Source: a bacterium (GTDB taxonomy: Bacteria; Eremiobacterota; Eremiobacteria; Baltobacterales; Baltobacteraceae). Taken from it: DNA of 7,761 nt. The DNA lies in the NCBI GenBank assembly GCA_021784715.1, contig JAJYHP010000071.1, positions 1 to 7,761 on the forward strand, read 5' to 3'. The translations under genes and the position numbers were made by a program. The notes beneath the pieces were generated by a model. The model was not told where the DNA came from. It searched no databases and saw only the letters and a program-made list of their open reading frames with translations. Below, piece by piece: positions 1 to 6,099 of the stretch; the stretch's first letter is position 1, and every line of letters begins with the position of its first letter.

Positions 1-930
1 CGCGCTAAAAATATCGACTTCACCGTAGCGGTAATCCGACCAGGTAACGAACAAGCGTCGCGTTTTCGGCGCGATGGCGATCTGCGGGAAACCGTTGACT
101 TCACGACCTTGATAGCCCTGAACGTAATAATTCATCGATGGAACGCTGATAATTGCGTGCGACGGAGCGAACGTTTTGCCGCCGTCGCGCGAAACCGCGA
201 GCACGATATGGGTGCCGTCTTGCCAAACCGTGTAGAGCGTCCCGTTCGGCCCGACCGTCCCATCGAATCCTTCGGTCGCCCCATTGTCATCGCGCGGCAA
301 TCCATTCTGCGTGCTGATCCGTATCGGATGCGTCCACGATACGCCGCCGTCGGTCGAACGGGAGAACAGCATCTCGGAGTACGCGCGATGGAACTCCGTC
401 CATCCGATATAAAGGTTGCCGCGATAGGGCCCACGCGTGTCGTCGGCGACGATGTAGGGCTTATCCTCGAAGACGTTCGGGCGACCGACCGGAGCCTTCA
501 CCGCAACGGCGCGTCGCAACCAGTGCGCGCCGCCGTCGTTCGAGCGCTCGACGAAGATGCCGTTGCGCGTTGCGTGATGCGCCCAATAACTCTCGGTGCC
601 GAGCTTGTCGAAGGCGATGTAGCAGAGAATTGCGTGGCCGCGCGCATCGTAGGCAACCGATACGTCGCCGTCGATCAAACGATGGTCGTGCGGCACGGCC
701 GTAACGCTCTTCCACGTGCGCCCCGCATCGCGCGAGTAATCGACGAGTCCGCCGACTTGATAAGCGGCGACTACGCGGCGCGGATCGGAGGGATCGACCG
801 CAACGGCGGGCTCCGACCAGAAACCGGGCTTTGCCGTCAGCGTGATGACCGCTTTCCCGGGCGCCGGTGTCAGCCCGCCCGATGATGCGGCCAGCAAGAC
901 AAGGGCAAGCAGAAGCGGCGAGCGTTTCAC
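1..930 (-). CDS. Secreted Asp-box (BNR/sialidase-like) beta-propeller protein, C-terminus cut by window edge
   Basis: Reading from a GTG at 930, the frame stays open for 310 codons to the window edge. The first ~18 residues look like a Sec signal peptide: Lys-Arg, then the hydrophobic run LLLALVLLAA, then small residues; no lipobox cysteine is seen. Four Asp-boxes (S/T-x-D-x-G-x-T/S/H-W/F) follow: SRDAGRTW (66-73), SNDGGAHW (130-137), STDGGVSW (192-199) and SRDGGKTF (247-254). Their 55-64 residue spacing is what beta-propeller blades give, and the last visible residues look like the lead-in to a fifth box. Known: Asp-box propellers include sialidases and many exported proteins without sialidase activity. 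No arginine triad or other catalytic set can be recognised, so the substrate is unknown. The GTG overlaps the cysH stop as GTGA, which suggests translational coupling and supports this start; no strong ribosome binding site (RBS) precedes it. Confidence 0.85.
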   Translation of the reverse strand, partial: MKRSPLLLALVLLAASSGGLTPAPGKAVITLTAKPGFWSEPAVAVDPSDPRRVVAAYQVGGLVDYSRDAGRTWKSVTAVPHDHRLIDGDVSVAYDARGHAILCYIAFDKLGTESYWAHHATRNGIFVERSNDGGAHWLRRAVAVKAPVGRPNVFEDKPYIVADDTRGPYRGNLYIGWTEFHRAYSEMLFSRSTDGGVSWTHPIRISTQNGLPRDDNGATEGFDGTVGPNGTLYTVWQDGTHIVLAVSRDGGKTFAPSHAIISVPSMNYYVQGYQGREVNGFPQIAIAPKTRRLFVTWSDYRYGEVDIFSA

Positions 931-1613
931 CGGCCGTGGATTCCGCACTCGGTCTTGAGGTGCCCCGGCCATCTTCCGCTTCGAGGGTCTCCTGCGACGC
1001 TGGGTTTCGTGCATGGGACGCAGCCGATGCTTGCATAGCCCCGGTCGTGGAGTGCATTGTAGGGAACGTTGCGTTCCTGAATGTATCGCCAAATCTCCTG
1101 GTCGCTCCAGCGAGCGAGCGGGTTGATCTTCACGATATCGAACGCCTCATCCCATTCTACGACCCGTGCCCGAGCGCGCGTTGGCGTTTGGTCGCGCCGG
1201 ATGCCTGATATCCACGCGCGATAGCCAACGAGAAAGTTTCGCTGCGCGTCGACCTTCCGAATCTCGCAACAACGATCCGGGTCACGCTCCCAGAGACGGT
1301 CGCCGTATCGTTCGTTTTGCTCGGCAAGCGATACGGCGGCGCAAACTACCAACGGTGCGATGCCATAGCGTTCGGCCACCCTCTGACAGTGTTCGTGCGT
1401 TTCTGCATGGAGAAGTCCGGTGTCGATATAAAAAATCGGAATCGACCGGTCGAGGGAAACTAGCTGGTCGAGCAACACCATTCCGCTCGGCCCTCCAAAC
1501 GAACACGCCGCAACGATCGATCCCGAGAAGCGCGCGAGAGCCCAACGCAATATCTCGGTGCTCGATGCGGTTTCGAGTTCGTCGGCTATACCCGCAATCT
1601 CGTCGATCGTCAT
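927..1613 (-). CDS. cysH: Assimilatory APS/PAPS reductase CysH, iron-sulfur type
   Basis: Reduces adenylylated sulfate (APS or PAPS) to sulfite with thioredoxin or similar thiols, in the cytoplasm. Residues are numbered from the upstream ATG at 1667. Family motifs occur in order: the nucleotide-binding CSFGG loop (55-59), IPIFYIDTG (76-84), GIRRDQTPTRA (155-165) and the C-terminal catalytic ECGIH with Cys241. The pairs Cys133-Cys134 and Cys216-x-x-Cys219 match the CC...CxxC ligands of a [4Fe-4S] cluster, which in this family points to an APS-using enzyme (EC 1.8.4.10) or a dual APS/PAPS enzyme. I chose the ATG at 1613 (228 residues) because GAAGG lies 7 bases upstream. The ATG at 1667 (246 residues) lacks an obvious Shine-Dalgarno sequence, adds a poorly structured stretch, and falls inside an inverted repeat. 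No other sulfate-assimilation gene is visible. The gene diverges from the sulfide-oxidation genes. Confidence 0.93.
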   Translation of the reverse strand: MTIDEIAGIADELETASSTEILRWALARFSGSIVAACSFGGPSGMVLLDQLVSLDRSIPIFYIDTGLLHAETHEHCQRVAERYGIAPLVVCAAVSLAEQNERYGDRLWERDPDRCCEIRKVDAQRNFLVGYRAWISGIRRDQTPTRARARVVEWDEAFDIVKINPLARWSDQEIWRYIQERNVPYNALHDRGYASIGCVPCTKPSVAGDPRSGRWPGHLKTECGIHGR

Positions 1614-1660
1614 TGGCTTGCCTTCAGGGCGATCCGATGCGTCATCACTGGTAGCGGGAA

Positions 1661-1691
1661 CTCTCATCGTCGCATCGCTGCGAGATGAGAG
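1661..1691. promoter_or_regulatory. Inverted repeat in the cysH/sqr divergent region
   Basis: CTCTCATC (1661-1668) and GATGAGAG (1684-1691) are perfect 8-base reverse complements separated by 15 bases. If cysH starts at 1613, the repeat lies in its leader or promoter, about 50 bases upstream of the start codon and 55 bases upstream of sqr. A divergent-promoter operator is a reasonable guess. No regulator family's consensus was recognised, and chance cannot be excluded. Confidence 0.4.
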
Positions 1692-1696
1692 AAGGT

Positions 1697-1725
1697 TTTT
1701 CCTGCCTTAAGGGAAGGCTGGAAAA
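1697..1725. promoter_or_regulatory. 29-bp imperfect palindrome upstream of the first sqr (operator or leader hairpin)
   Basis: Read on the plus strand it is TTTTCC-t-GCCTT-N5-AAGGC-t-GGAAAA. Eleven of twelve arm positions are complementary around a centre at 1711, with a single T/T mismatch at 1703/1719. It lies between the divergent genes, ending 6 bases before the sqr Shine-Dalgarno GGAGG (1732-1736). As DNA it could bind a dimeric repressor controlling both directions. As RNA it would form a stem with a 5-base loop just ahead of the ribosome site. No U-tract follows on either strand, so it is not a typical intrinsic terminator. The centre does not give a T-N11-A LysR box. Confidence 0.5.
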
Positions 1726-1745
1726 GCGTTCGGAGGCGGCAAGGT

Positions 1746-2963
1746 ATGAAGAAACAGGTGGTAATCGTTGGGGCCGGTTTTGCCGGGCTTCGCATGTTTT
1801 ATCGTCTACAACAACAGAAGAATATCGAGATAACGCTCGTCGAACCGCGCGACGGCAGCCTGGACCGGCCCGTTCTCCCCGAGGTCGCATTTGCCGGAAA
1901 ATCGCTGCATCACGCCCTCGTTCCGGTGCGGCCTATCGTCGAGCGGCATGGAGCGAACTACATCCAACGCAGTGTCGAGGGCATCGATGCGGCGAAGAAC
2001 GCGCTCCTCTTCGAGAACGGCGAGCGGCTGTCGTACGATTACCTCATGCTTGCCGTCGGCGCGCATAAAGACTACGATGCAATTCCCGGTTTTCGAGAGT
2101 ACGGCTTTTCGGTCTGCGACGACACCGAAGCGCCCCGTCTTGCGACCGCGGTGCGCGCTTTTCGCGGCGGTCCAGTGATCGTCGGCGCGGCGAAAAGCGT
2201 TTGGGGTAATCGAGTCGTGGTGCCGAACCTCGCAGCGCCCTGCGAGGGGCCGATCGGAGAGATCGTCTTTATGCTCGATCGCGAGCTGCGCCGTCGCGGA
2301 CTTCGCGAAGCAAGCACGATAACGGCCTTCAGCCCCGGCGCGATGTTTTTCGACGACGTCGGGCCGAAGGTTCATGCGGCAATCGAGCCGATGTTGAAGA
2401 CGCGCGGTATCGAGGTGGTGGTTGCAAAAGAGCTCGCCGCAATCGAACGAGATCGCGTGCGGTTCGTCGACGGATCGAGCATCGAGAGCGCGTTCACGAT
2501 CGTCATTCCTCCGTACGTCGGCAATCGCGCGATCGCTGCTAGCGGTTTGGGTGACGAGCGGGGCTTTATTCCGACCGATGAAACGATGCGCCACCTCGAC
2601 CATGAGAACATCTTCGCTGCCGGCGACGGCACCGCGCTCTCGATGCCGAAGCTCGGACACATTGCGATCGCTCAAGCCGATATTGCTGCCGCGGCGCTGG
2701 TGCGCGCGCTCACCGGAAATGGCGTGGTGCCGCCGTATCGGCCGGAGGTGTTCTGCATTATGAACCAAGGCGGCGCCGATGCAACGCTCATCCTCTCGGA
2801 TACGCTTTTCGGAGGGACGCGCGACATCACGATGAGCGGGCCGCTCGCACATGCGATGAAATGGGCTTTCGATAGTTACTATTTCTATACGCGCGGACAC
2901 ATGCCGCCGGATCGAGCGAACGGCGTCCTCGAATTCTTCATCGAGCACGGGCTCGGCCGCTAA
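1746..2963 (+). CDS. sqr: Sulfide:quinone oxidoreductase, Acidianus-like three-cysteine type
   Basis: A 405-residue membrane-associated flavoprotein expected to oxidise sulfide to zero-valent or polysulfide sulfur and reduce quinone (EC 1.8.5.4). The N-terminal FAD-binding motif is VGAGFAG (8-14). A second FAD contact, FAAGDGTALSMPKLGH, is at 290-305. Three cysteines, Cys124 (in YGFSVC), Cys166 (in PCEGPIGE) and Cys337 (in VFC), match the order and approximate spacing of the three functional cysteines of Acidianus ambivalens SQR (129, 178, 350, from memory). AFSPG, IPPYVGN and GFIPTD also resemble that protein. The aromatic, amphipathic C-terminus (about 368-405) could dock on the membrane. 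GGAGG 9 bases upstream supports the ATG. Alternatives are another member of the NADH dehydrogenase-2/flavocytochrome c sulfide dehydrogenase superfamily, but the cysteine set argues for SQR. A 162-base gap separates it from the next sqr, so the two may be transcribed separately. Confidence 0.87.
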   Translation: MKKQVVIVGAGFAGLRMFYRLQQQKNIEITLVEPRDGSLDRPVLPEVAFAGKSLHHALVPVRPIVERHGANYIQRSVEGIDAAKNALLFENGERLSYDYLMLAVGAHKDYDAIPGFREYGFSVCDDTEAPRLATAVRAFRGGPVIVGAAKSVWGNRVVVPNLAAPCEGPIGEIVFMLDRELRRRGLREASTITAFSPGAMFFDDVGPKVHAAIEPMLKTRGIEVVVAKELAAIERDRVRFVDGSSIESAFTIVIPPYVGNRAIAASGLGDERGFIPTDETMRHLDHENIFAAGDGTALSMPKLGHIAIAQADIAAAALVRALTGNGVVPPYRPEVFCIMNQGGADATLILSDTLFGGTRDITMSGPLAHAMKWAFDSYYFYTRGHMPPDRANGVLEFFIEHGLGR

Positions 2964-2972
2964 GGGCGATTC

Positions 2973-2986
2973 GCCGCTTTCGCGGC
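2973..2986 (+). terminator. Short GC hairpin after the first sqr, weak terminator candidate
   Basis: GCCGC-tttc-GCGGC forms a perfect 5-bp stem with a 4-base loop starting 10 bases after the sqr stop codon. No T-tract follows, so intrinsic termination is doubtful. It may equally be an RNA-processing or stability element, or chance in GC-rich sequence. Confidence 0.2.
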
Positions 2987-3018
2987 CCGGTAAGGCCCCC
3001 CGCACCATGCCGCTAGCG

Positions 3019-3039
3019 AGTATCGTCAAATACGATACT
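3019..3039. promoter_or_regulatory. Candidate LysR-type operator (T-N11-A box) upstream of the second sqr
   Basis: AGTATCGT (3019-3026) and ACGATACT (3032-3039) are perfect 8-base reverse complements separated by CAAAT. Inside it, ATC (3022-3024) and GAT (3034-3036) are separated by exactly 9 bases, giving T3023-N11-A3035 on the dyad axis. This is the established LysR-type binding-box pattern. It lies 86 bases upstream of the second sqr start, where such boxes commonly sit. A LysR-family gene is present at the right end of this window. That it is the cognate regulator is inference. Because T-N11-A is a loose motif, another dimeric factor remains possible. Confidence 0.55.
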
Positions 3040-3072
3040 GCGAGAAAAGTACTACCCGGGCAGTTAGGCGAA

Positions 3073-3117
3073 CCTCAGCAGAAACCACTGCGAACCTTAA
3101 TAGTTCGGCTGCTGAGG
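3073..3117 (+). promoter_or_regulatory. Leader inverted repeat overlapping the Shine-Dalgarno of the second sqr
   Basis: CCTCAGCAG (3073-3081) pairs perfectly with CTGCTGAGG (3109-3117), whose last three bases are the first half of the AGGAGG Shine-Dalgarno (3115-3120). Between the arms, CGAAC (3091-3095) can pair with GTTCG (3103-3107) as an inner stem with a 7-base loop. In RNA this would partly hide the ribosome site. A second CGAAC (3069-3073) could take the same GTTCG, and that pairing is incompatible with the outer stem, so two alternative folds exist. The caveat is that the transcription start is unknown; a start downstream of about 3073 would remove the left arm from the RNA. Confidence 0.4.
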
Positions 3118-3125
3118 AGGGGACC

Positions 3126-4370
3126 ATGCAAGCACCGGTGCTGCACGAAAGCGGGCGCGGAAGCGCGCTGGAGGTACGATACCCGACGCTGATCGTCGGT
3201 GGAGGGACCGCAGGCATCTCCGTTGCCGCCCGCCTTCGGAACGCCGGACGCGATGGAATCGCCATCGTCGAGCCCTCCGATACCCATTACTACCAGCCGG
3301 CGTGGACGCTGGTCGGTGCGGGCATCCTGCCGCCGACCGAGACCGCGCGCCCCGAGGCAAGCGTCATTCCTCGCGGCGTCACGTGGATTCAGAGCCGCGT
3401 CGCGGCGATCGAACCCAACGCGAACGCCGTCGTGCTCGAGGATGGGCGCCGAATCGAGTACGACGAGTTGATCGTCGCTCCGGGGCTGCAGTTGAATTGG
3501 GATGCCGTCGCCGGGCTCACCGATACGCTCGGTGCAAACGGCGTGAGCAGCAATTACGCCTACGAACTCGCACCGAAGACCTGGGAGTATATCCGCAACT
3601 TTAAAGGCGGACGCGCTATTTTCACCTTCCCGGCGGGGCCGATAAAATGCGCCGGCGCTCCCCAGAAAATTATGTATCTCGCCGCCGATTATTTTCGCAA
3701 ACACGGCATAAAGGCCGAGGTCGTGTACGCCTCGGCGACGCCGGCGATCTTCGGCGTCAAGCATTACCAGGCGCCGCTCGACAAAGTGATCGAACGCTAC
3801 GGCATCAAGACGATGTTCGGCCACAATCTCGTTGCCGTCGATGGAGCCAAACGCGAAGCAACCTTCGAGATGCTCAACGACCCGGAGAAAAAACGAGTTA
3901 CGCTTTCGTTCGATATGATCCACGTCGTTCCGCCGCAGAGCGCTCCCGACTTTATTCGCAACAACGCGCTTCTCGCCGCGAGTGACGGCCCGACGAAAGG
4001 GTACCTGCGGGTCGATCCCGCGACACTGCAAAACCCCGACTATCCGAACATCTTCGCGATCGGCGACGCGTCGAGTACGCCCAATTCGAAAACCGGTGCT
4101 GCAATTCGCGCACAGGCACCCGTGTTGGTCCAGAATCTGCTCGCGCACGCGGCATCGAAAGCACTTCCTGCAAAATATAACGGGTACGCATCGTGTCCGC
4201 TCGTTACGGGCTACGGAAAGCTGATCTTGGCCGAGTTCGACTACGACGGGAATCCGACGCCGTCGATTCCGTTGATCGATACGGCGAAGGAACGATGGAG
4301 CATGTATATGCTCAAGCGTCACGGCTTACCGTGGATGTACTGGAACCTGATGCTCAAGGGGAAGGCATAA
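3126..4370 (+). CDS. sqr: Sulfide:quinone oxidoreductase, mitochondrial SQOR-like (type II)
   Basis: A 414-residue FAD enzyme expected to oxidise sulfide, pass the sulfane sulfur to a thiol acceptor (glutathione, sulfite or similar) and reduce quinone at the membrane. The FAD motif is IVGGGTAG (23-30), the second FAD segment is FAIGDASSTPNSKTGAA (310-326), and HYYQPAW (54-60) is typical of the family. IKCAGAPQKIMYL (173-185) contains Cys175, and Cys357 follows in YASCPLVTGYGK; these match the two redox cysteines of the SQOR branch. The C-terminus ending MYWNLMLKG (404-412) matches the family's amphipathic membrane anchor. A strong AGGAGG 5 bases before the ATG fixes the start. cstB follows after a single base, so the two are surely co-transcribed. 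This matches the known functional pairing of SQOR-type enzymes with persulfide dioxygenases. The catalytic branch differs clearly from the preceding sqr, so this is not a recent tandem duplicate. Confidence 0.95.
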   Translation: MQAPVLHESGRGSALEVRYPTLIVGGGTAGISVAARLRNAGRDGIAIVEPSDTHYYQPAWTLVGAGILPPTETARPEASVIPRGVTWIQSRVAAIEPNANAVVLEDGRRIEYDELIVAPGLQLNWDAVAGLTDTLGANGVSSNYAYELAPKTWEYIRNFKGGRAIFTFPAGPIKCAGAPQKIMYLAADYFRKHGIKAEVVYASATPAIFGVKHYQAPLDKVIERYGIKTMFGHNLVAVDGAKREATFEMLNDPEKKRVTLSFDMIHVVPPQSAPDFIRNNALLAASDGPTKGYLRVDPATLQNPDYPNIFAIGDASSTPNSKTGAAIRAQAPVLVQNLLAHAASKALPAKYNGYASCPLVTGYGKLILAEFDYDGNPTPSIPLIDTAKERWSMYMLKRHGLPWMYWNLMLKGKA

Positions 4371-4371
4371 T

Positions 4372-5772
4372 ATGGCGAAGACGTTTTTCAAGCAATTCTA
4401 TCTCGGGTGCCTCTCGCACGCATCGTATCTTCTCGGCTCTGACGGTATGGGGATCGTCGTCGATCCGCAGCGCGATGTCGATCTCTATATCGAAGAGGCA
4501 GCGCGTCAAGAATTGGAAATTCGATACGTCTTCGAGACGCATCTCCATGCTGATTTCGTCAGCGGGCATCGAGAGCTCGCGCAACGAACCGGTGCCCGAA
4601 TTGTGGTGGGCGAACGTGCCGGAGCTCGCTTCGAACACCATGCCGCTCGCGAAGGCGATATTTTCGAAGTGGGAGCGCTCGAAGTTTGCGTCATCGAGAC
4701 GCCGGGGCACACGCCCGAAAGCATATCGATTCTCGTCACCGATACGTCGGATCCTCAAGCCGCACCGAAGCTCTTTACCGGCGACACGCTCTTCGTCGGC
4801 GACGTCGGACGTCCCGATCTCGCCGGAACCGTCGGCTTTTCCCCTGCGGAGATGGCGGCGATGATGTACGATACGATCCACGAAAAACTTCTCCGCCTCG
4901 ACGACCGCGTGCTCGTCTATCCGGCGCATGGTGCCGGTTCGCTCTGTGGTCGCAACATTTCACAAGAGACCTGGTCGACGATCGGCGCGCAACGTCGCGA
5001 GAACTATGCGCTCAAACCGATGCGAAAAGATGAATTCGTAGCGATGATGACGCTCGGGCTCCCCGAAGCGCCGGCGTATTTTTCTAAAGATGCGGCAATG
5101 AATCGCGAGGGCGCGCTTCCGCTTTCCAAGCATCCCGTGCCGGCCCTCGATGCAGCCGAGACGGCGACGCTGATCCAGAGTGGCTCGCTCTTGCTCGACG
5201 TGCGGCCCTCGGAGATCTACGCTCCCGAACACATTCGCGGCTCGCTCAATATCGGTCTCGACGGCCAGTTCGCATCGTGGGCCGGTACGTTGCTGGATTT
5301 TCAACGTCCCGTTATCGTCCTTGCCGAGAACGCGCACGATGTCGGGCAGGCGGTGTTACGCCTCGCGCGCGTCGGTTTTTCGCAGGTGCGTGGCGCGCTC
5401 AAAGGCGGCATCGAGGCGTGGAAAGATGCCGGCTTTCCAACGGCATCGATAGAACAGTTCGATGTCGAACGCTTTGCTCGCTTGCTGAGCGAACGCTCCG
5501 GCGAACTGCAAGTGCTCGACGTGCGCCGCCCGACGGAGATCGCATCCGGCGCGATACCTCATGCCGTGACGATCGCTCTCGATCGCTTGCCGCAATGCAT
5601 CGATGAACTCGATAGAACGCGACCGGTCTACGCGCTCTGCGCGAGTGGTTACCGCTCCAGCGTCGCGGCCTCGTTGCTCGAAGCCGCCGGATTTGACGCG
5701 GTCAGTATCGACGGGGGTATCAACGCCTACCGCGAGGCAGGCTATGAGTTGTTTGAGGCAGTGCCCGCTTAA
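4372..5772 (+). CDS. cstB: CstB-like persulfide dioxygenase / pseudo-rhodanese / rhodanese fusion
   Basis: A 466-residue cytoplasmic three-domain enzyme. Residues 1-240 are an ETHE1-like metallo-beta-lactamase domain: THLHADFVSGH (56-66), TPGHTPES (110-117) and FTGDTLFVGDVGRPDL (135-150). His57, His113 and Asp138 are the expected mononuclear iron ligands for O2-dependent oxidation of persulfide to sulfite. GSLCG contains Cys192, a position also conserved in staphylococcal CstB. Residues ~260-355 form a rhodanese fold (LLLDVRPSEI, EHIRGSLNI), but the catalytic-loop position reads LAENAHDVG without cysteine, so it is probably inactive. Residues ~365-466 are a second rhodanese with an intact CASGYRS loop, Cys423. 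This order and length match CstB, which couples persulfide oxidation with sulfur transfer to form thiosulfate. The Shine-Dalgarno AAGGGGAAGG lies in the end of sqr, 6 bases before the ATG. The stop codon is shared in TTAA with the convergent rhodanese gene. Confidence 0.93.
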   Translation: MAKTFFKQFYLGCLSHASYLLGSDGMGIVVDPQRDVDLYIEEAARQELEIRYVFETHLHADFVSGHRELAQRTGARIVVGERAGARFEHHAAREGDIFEVGALEVCVIETPGHTPESISILVTDTSDPQAAPKLFTGDTLFVGDVGRPDLAGTVGFSPAEMAAMMYDTIHEKLLRLDDRVLVYPAHGAGSLCGRNISQETWSTIGAQRRENYALKPMRKDEFVAMMTLGLPEAPAYFSKDAAMNREGALPLSKHPVPALDAAETATLIQSGSLLLDVRPSEIYAPEHIRGSLNIGLDGQFASWAGTLLDFQRPVIVLAENAHDVGQAVLRLARVGFSQVRGALKGGIEAWKDAGFPTASIEQFDVERFARLLSERSGELQVLDVRRPTEIASGAIPHAVTIALDRLPQCIDELDRTRPVYALCASGYRSSVAASLLEAAGFDAVSIDGGINAYREAGYELFEAVPA

Positions 5773-5775
5773 GCG
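5766..5775. other. Palindrome CGCTTAAGCG holding both convergent stop codons
   Basis: The four central bases TTAA (5769-5772) give TAA for the cstB-like gene on the plus strand and TAA for the rhodanese gene on the minus strand, so the genes overlap by 4 bases. The flanks make a perfect 10-base palindrome. No hairpin with a T-tract is present here, so there is no visible bidirectional terminator. Confidence 0.8.
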
Positions 5776-6086
5776 CCGGTCTTCACGGGGAGCTTACTCT
5801 GAACCCAGCGCAACATACCGCCGGCCATGTTGTAGGTTGCCGCGAAGTGGCCGCTGCGATCGATCGCCTCTTGAGCGCGTGCGCTGCGAGCACCCGAGCG
5901 GCAGATACAGATGATCTCCCGATCGGTGGGGAGTTCGTTCGCCCGTGCAGCGAGTTGACCGAGTGGGATCAGCGTCGCACCTTCAATGTGCCCCTCCGCC
6001 CATTCATCGGGTTCGCGGACGTCGAGAAGAAAGGCTCCGTTGCGGGCTTTCTCGGGAACATCGGTCGGTGCTATTTCTCGTGCCAA
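5769..6086 (-). CDS. Single-domain rhodanese-like sulfurtransferase
   Basis: A 105-residue protein made of one rhodanese domain (typical size for GlpE/PspE-like enzymes), with no signal peptide, so cytoplasmic. LLDVREPDEWAEGHI (20-34) is the substrate-domain signature, and CRSGARS (62-68) is the active-site loop with Cys62 as the persulfide-carrying cysteine. MAGGM (87-91) is the usual C-terminal motif. It probably moves sulfane sulfur from or to thiosulfate, glutathione persulfide or another carrier. The start is TTG: the frame closes at a TAA just upstream, no ATG or GTG precedes the domain, and GAAAGG sits 7 bases before the TTG. It begins 13 bases after the exporter stop, as the last gene of the apparent lysR-tauE-rhodanese operon. 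Confidence 0.92.
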   Translation of the reverse strand: MAREIAPTDVPEKARNGAFLLDVREPDEWAEGHIEGATLIPLGQLAARANELPTDREIICICRSGARSARAQEAIDRSGHFAATYNMAGGMLRWVQSKLPVKTGA

Positions 6087-6099
6087 GATGCGGCCTTTC

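Noticed and set aside
109..885. Open 258-codon plus-strand frame opposite the Asp-box gene
   Set aside because: The minus-strand frame has a signal peptide and four Asp-boxes; this one is arginine/aspartate-rich without any recognisable domain and is a shadow of GC-biased coding.
461..1057. Open 198-codon minus-strand frame spanning the cysH end and the propeller gene start
   Set aside because: It is out of frame with both supported genes, and its sequence is low-complexity arginine/alanine/serine.
2993..3018. Possible small gene from the ATG at 3007 in the inter-sqr gap
   Set aside because: The frame runs across the dyad, the hairpin and the second sqr start, has no Shine-Dalgarno and encodes no recognisable sequence.
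1806..3029. Open 407-codon minus-strand frame opposite the first sqr
   Set aside because: The plus-strand frame carries the FAD motifs and the three SQR cysteines; the antisense product has no recognisable fold and reflects codon bias.
3098..3103. TTAATA as a -10 promoter element for the second sqr
   Set aside because: No convincing -35 hexamer lies 16-18 bases upstream, so I did not call a promoter. If it were real, the leader hairpin would not be transcribed, and this is noted as a way to refute the hairpin.
3075..4322. Open 415-codon minus-strand frame opposite the second sqr
   Set aside because: The plus-strand SQOR-like protein is unmistakable and has a strong Shine-Dalgarno; long antisense frames are expected at this base composition.
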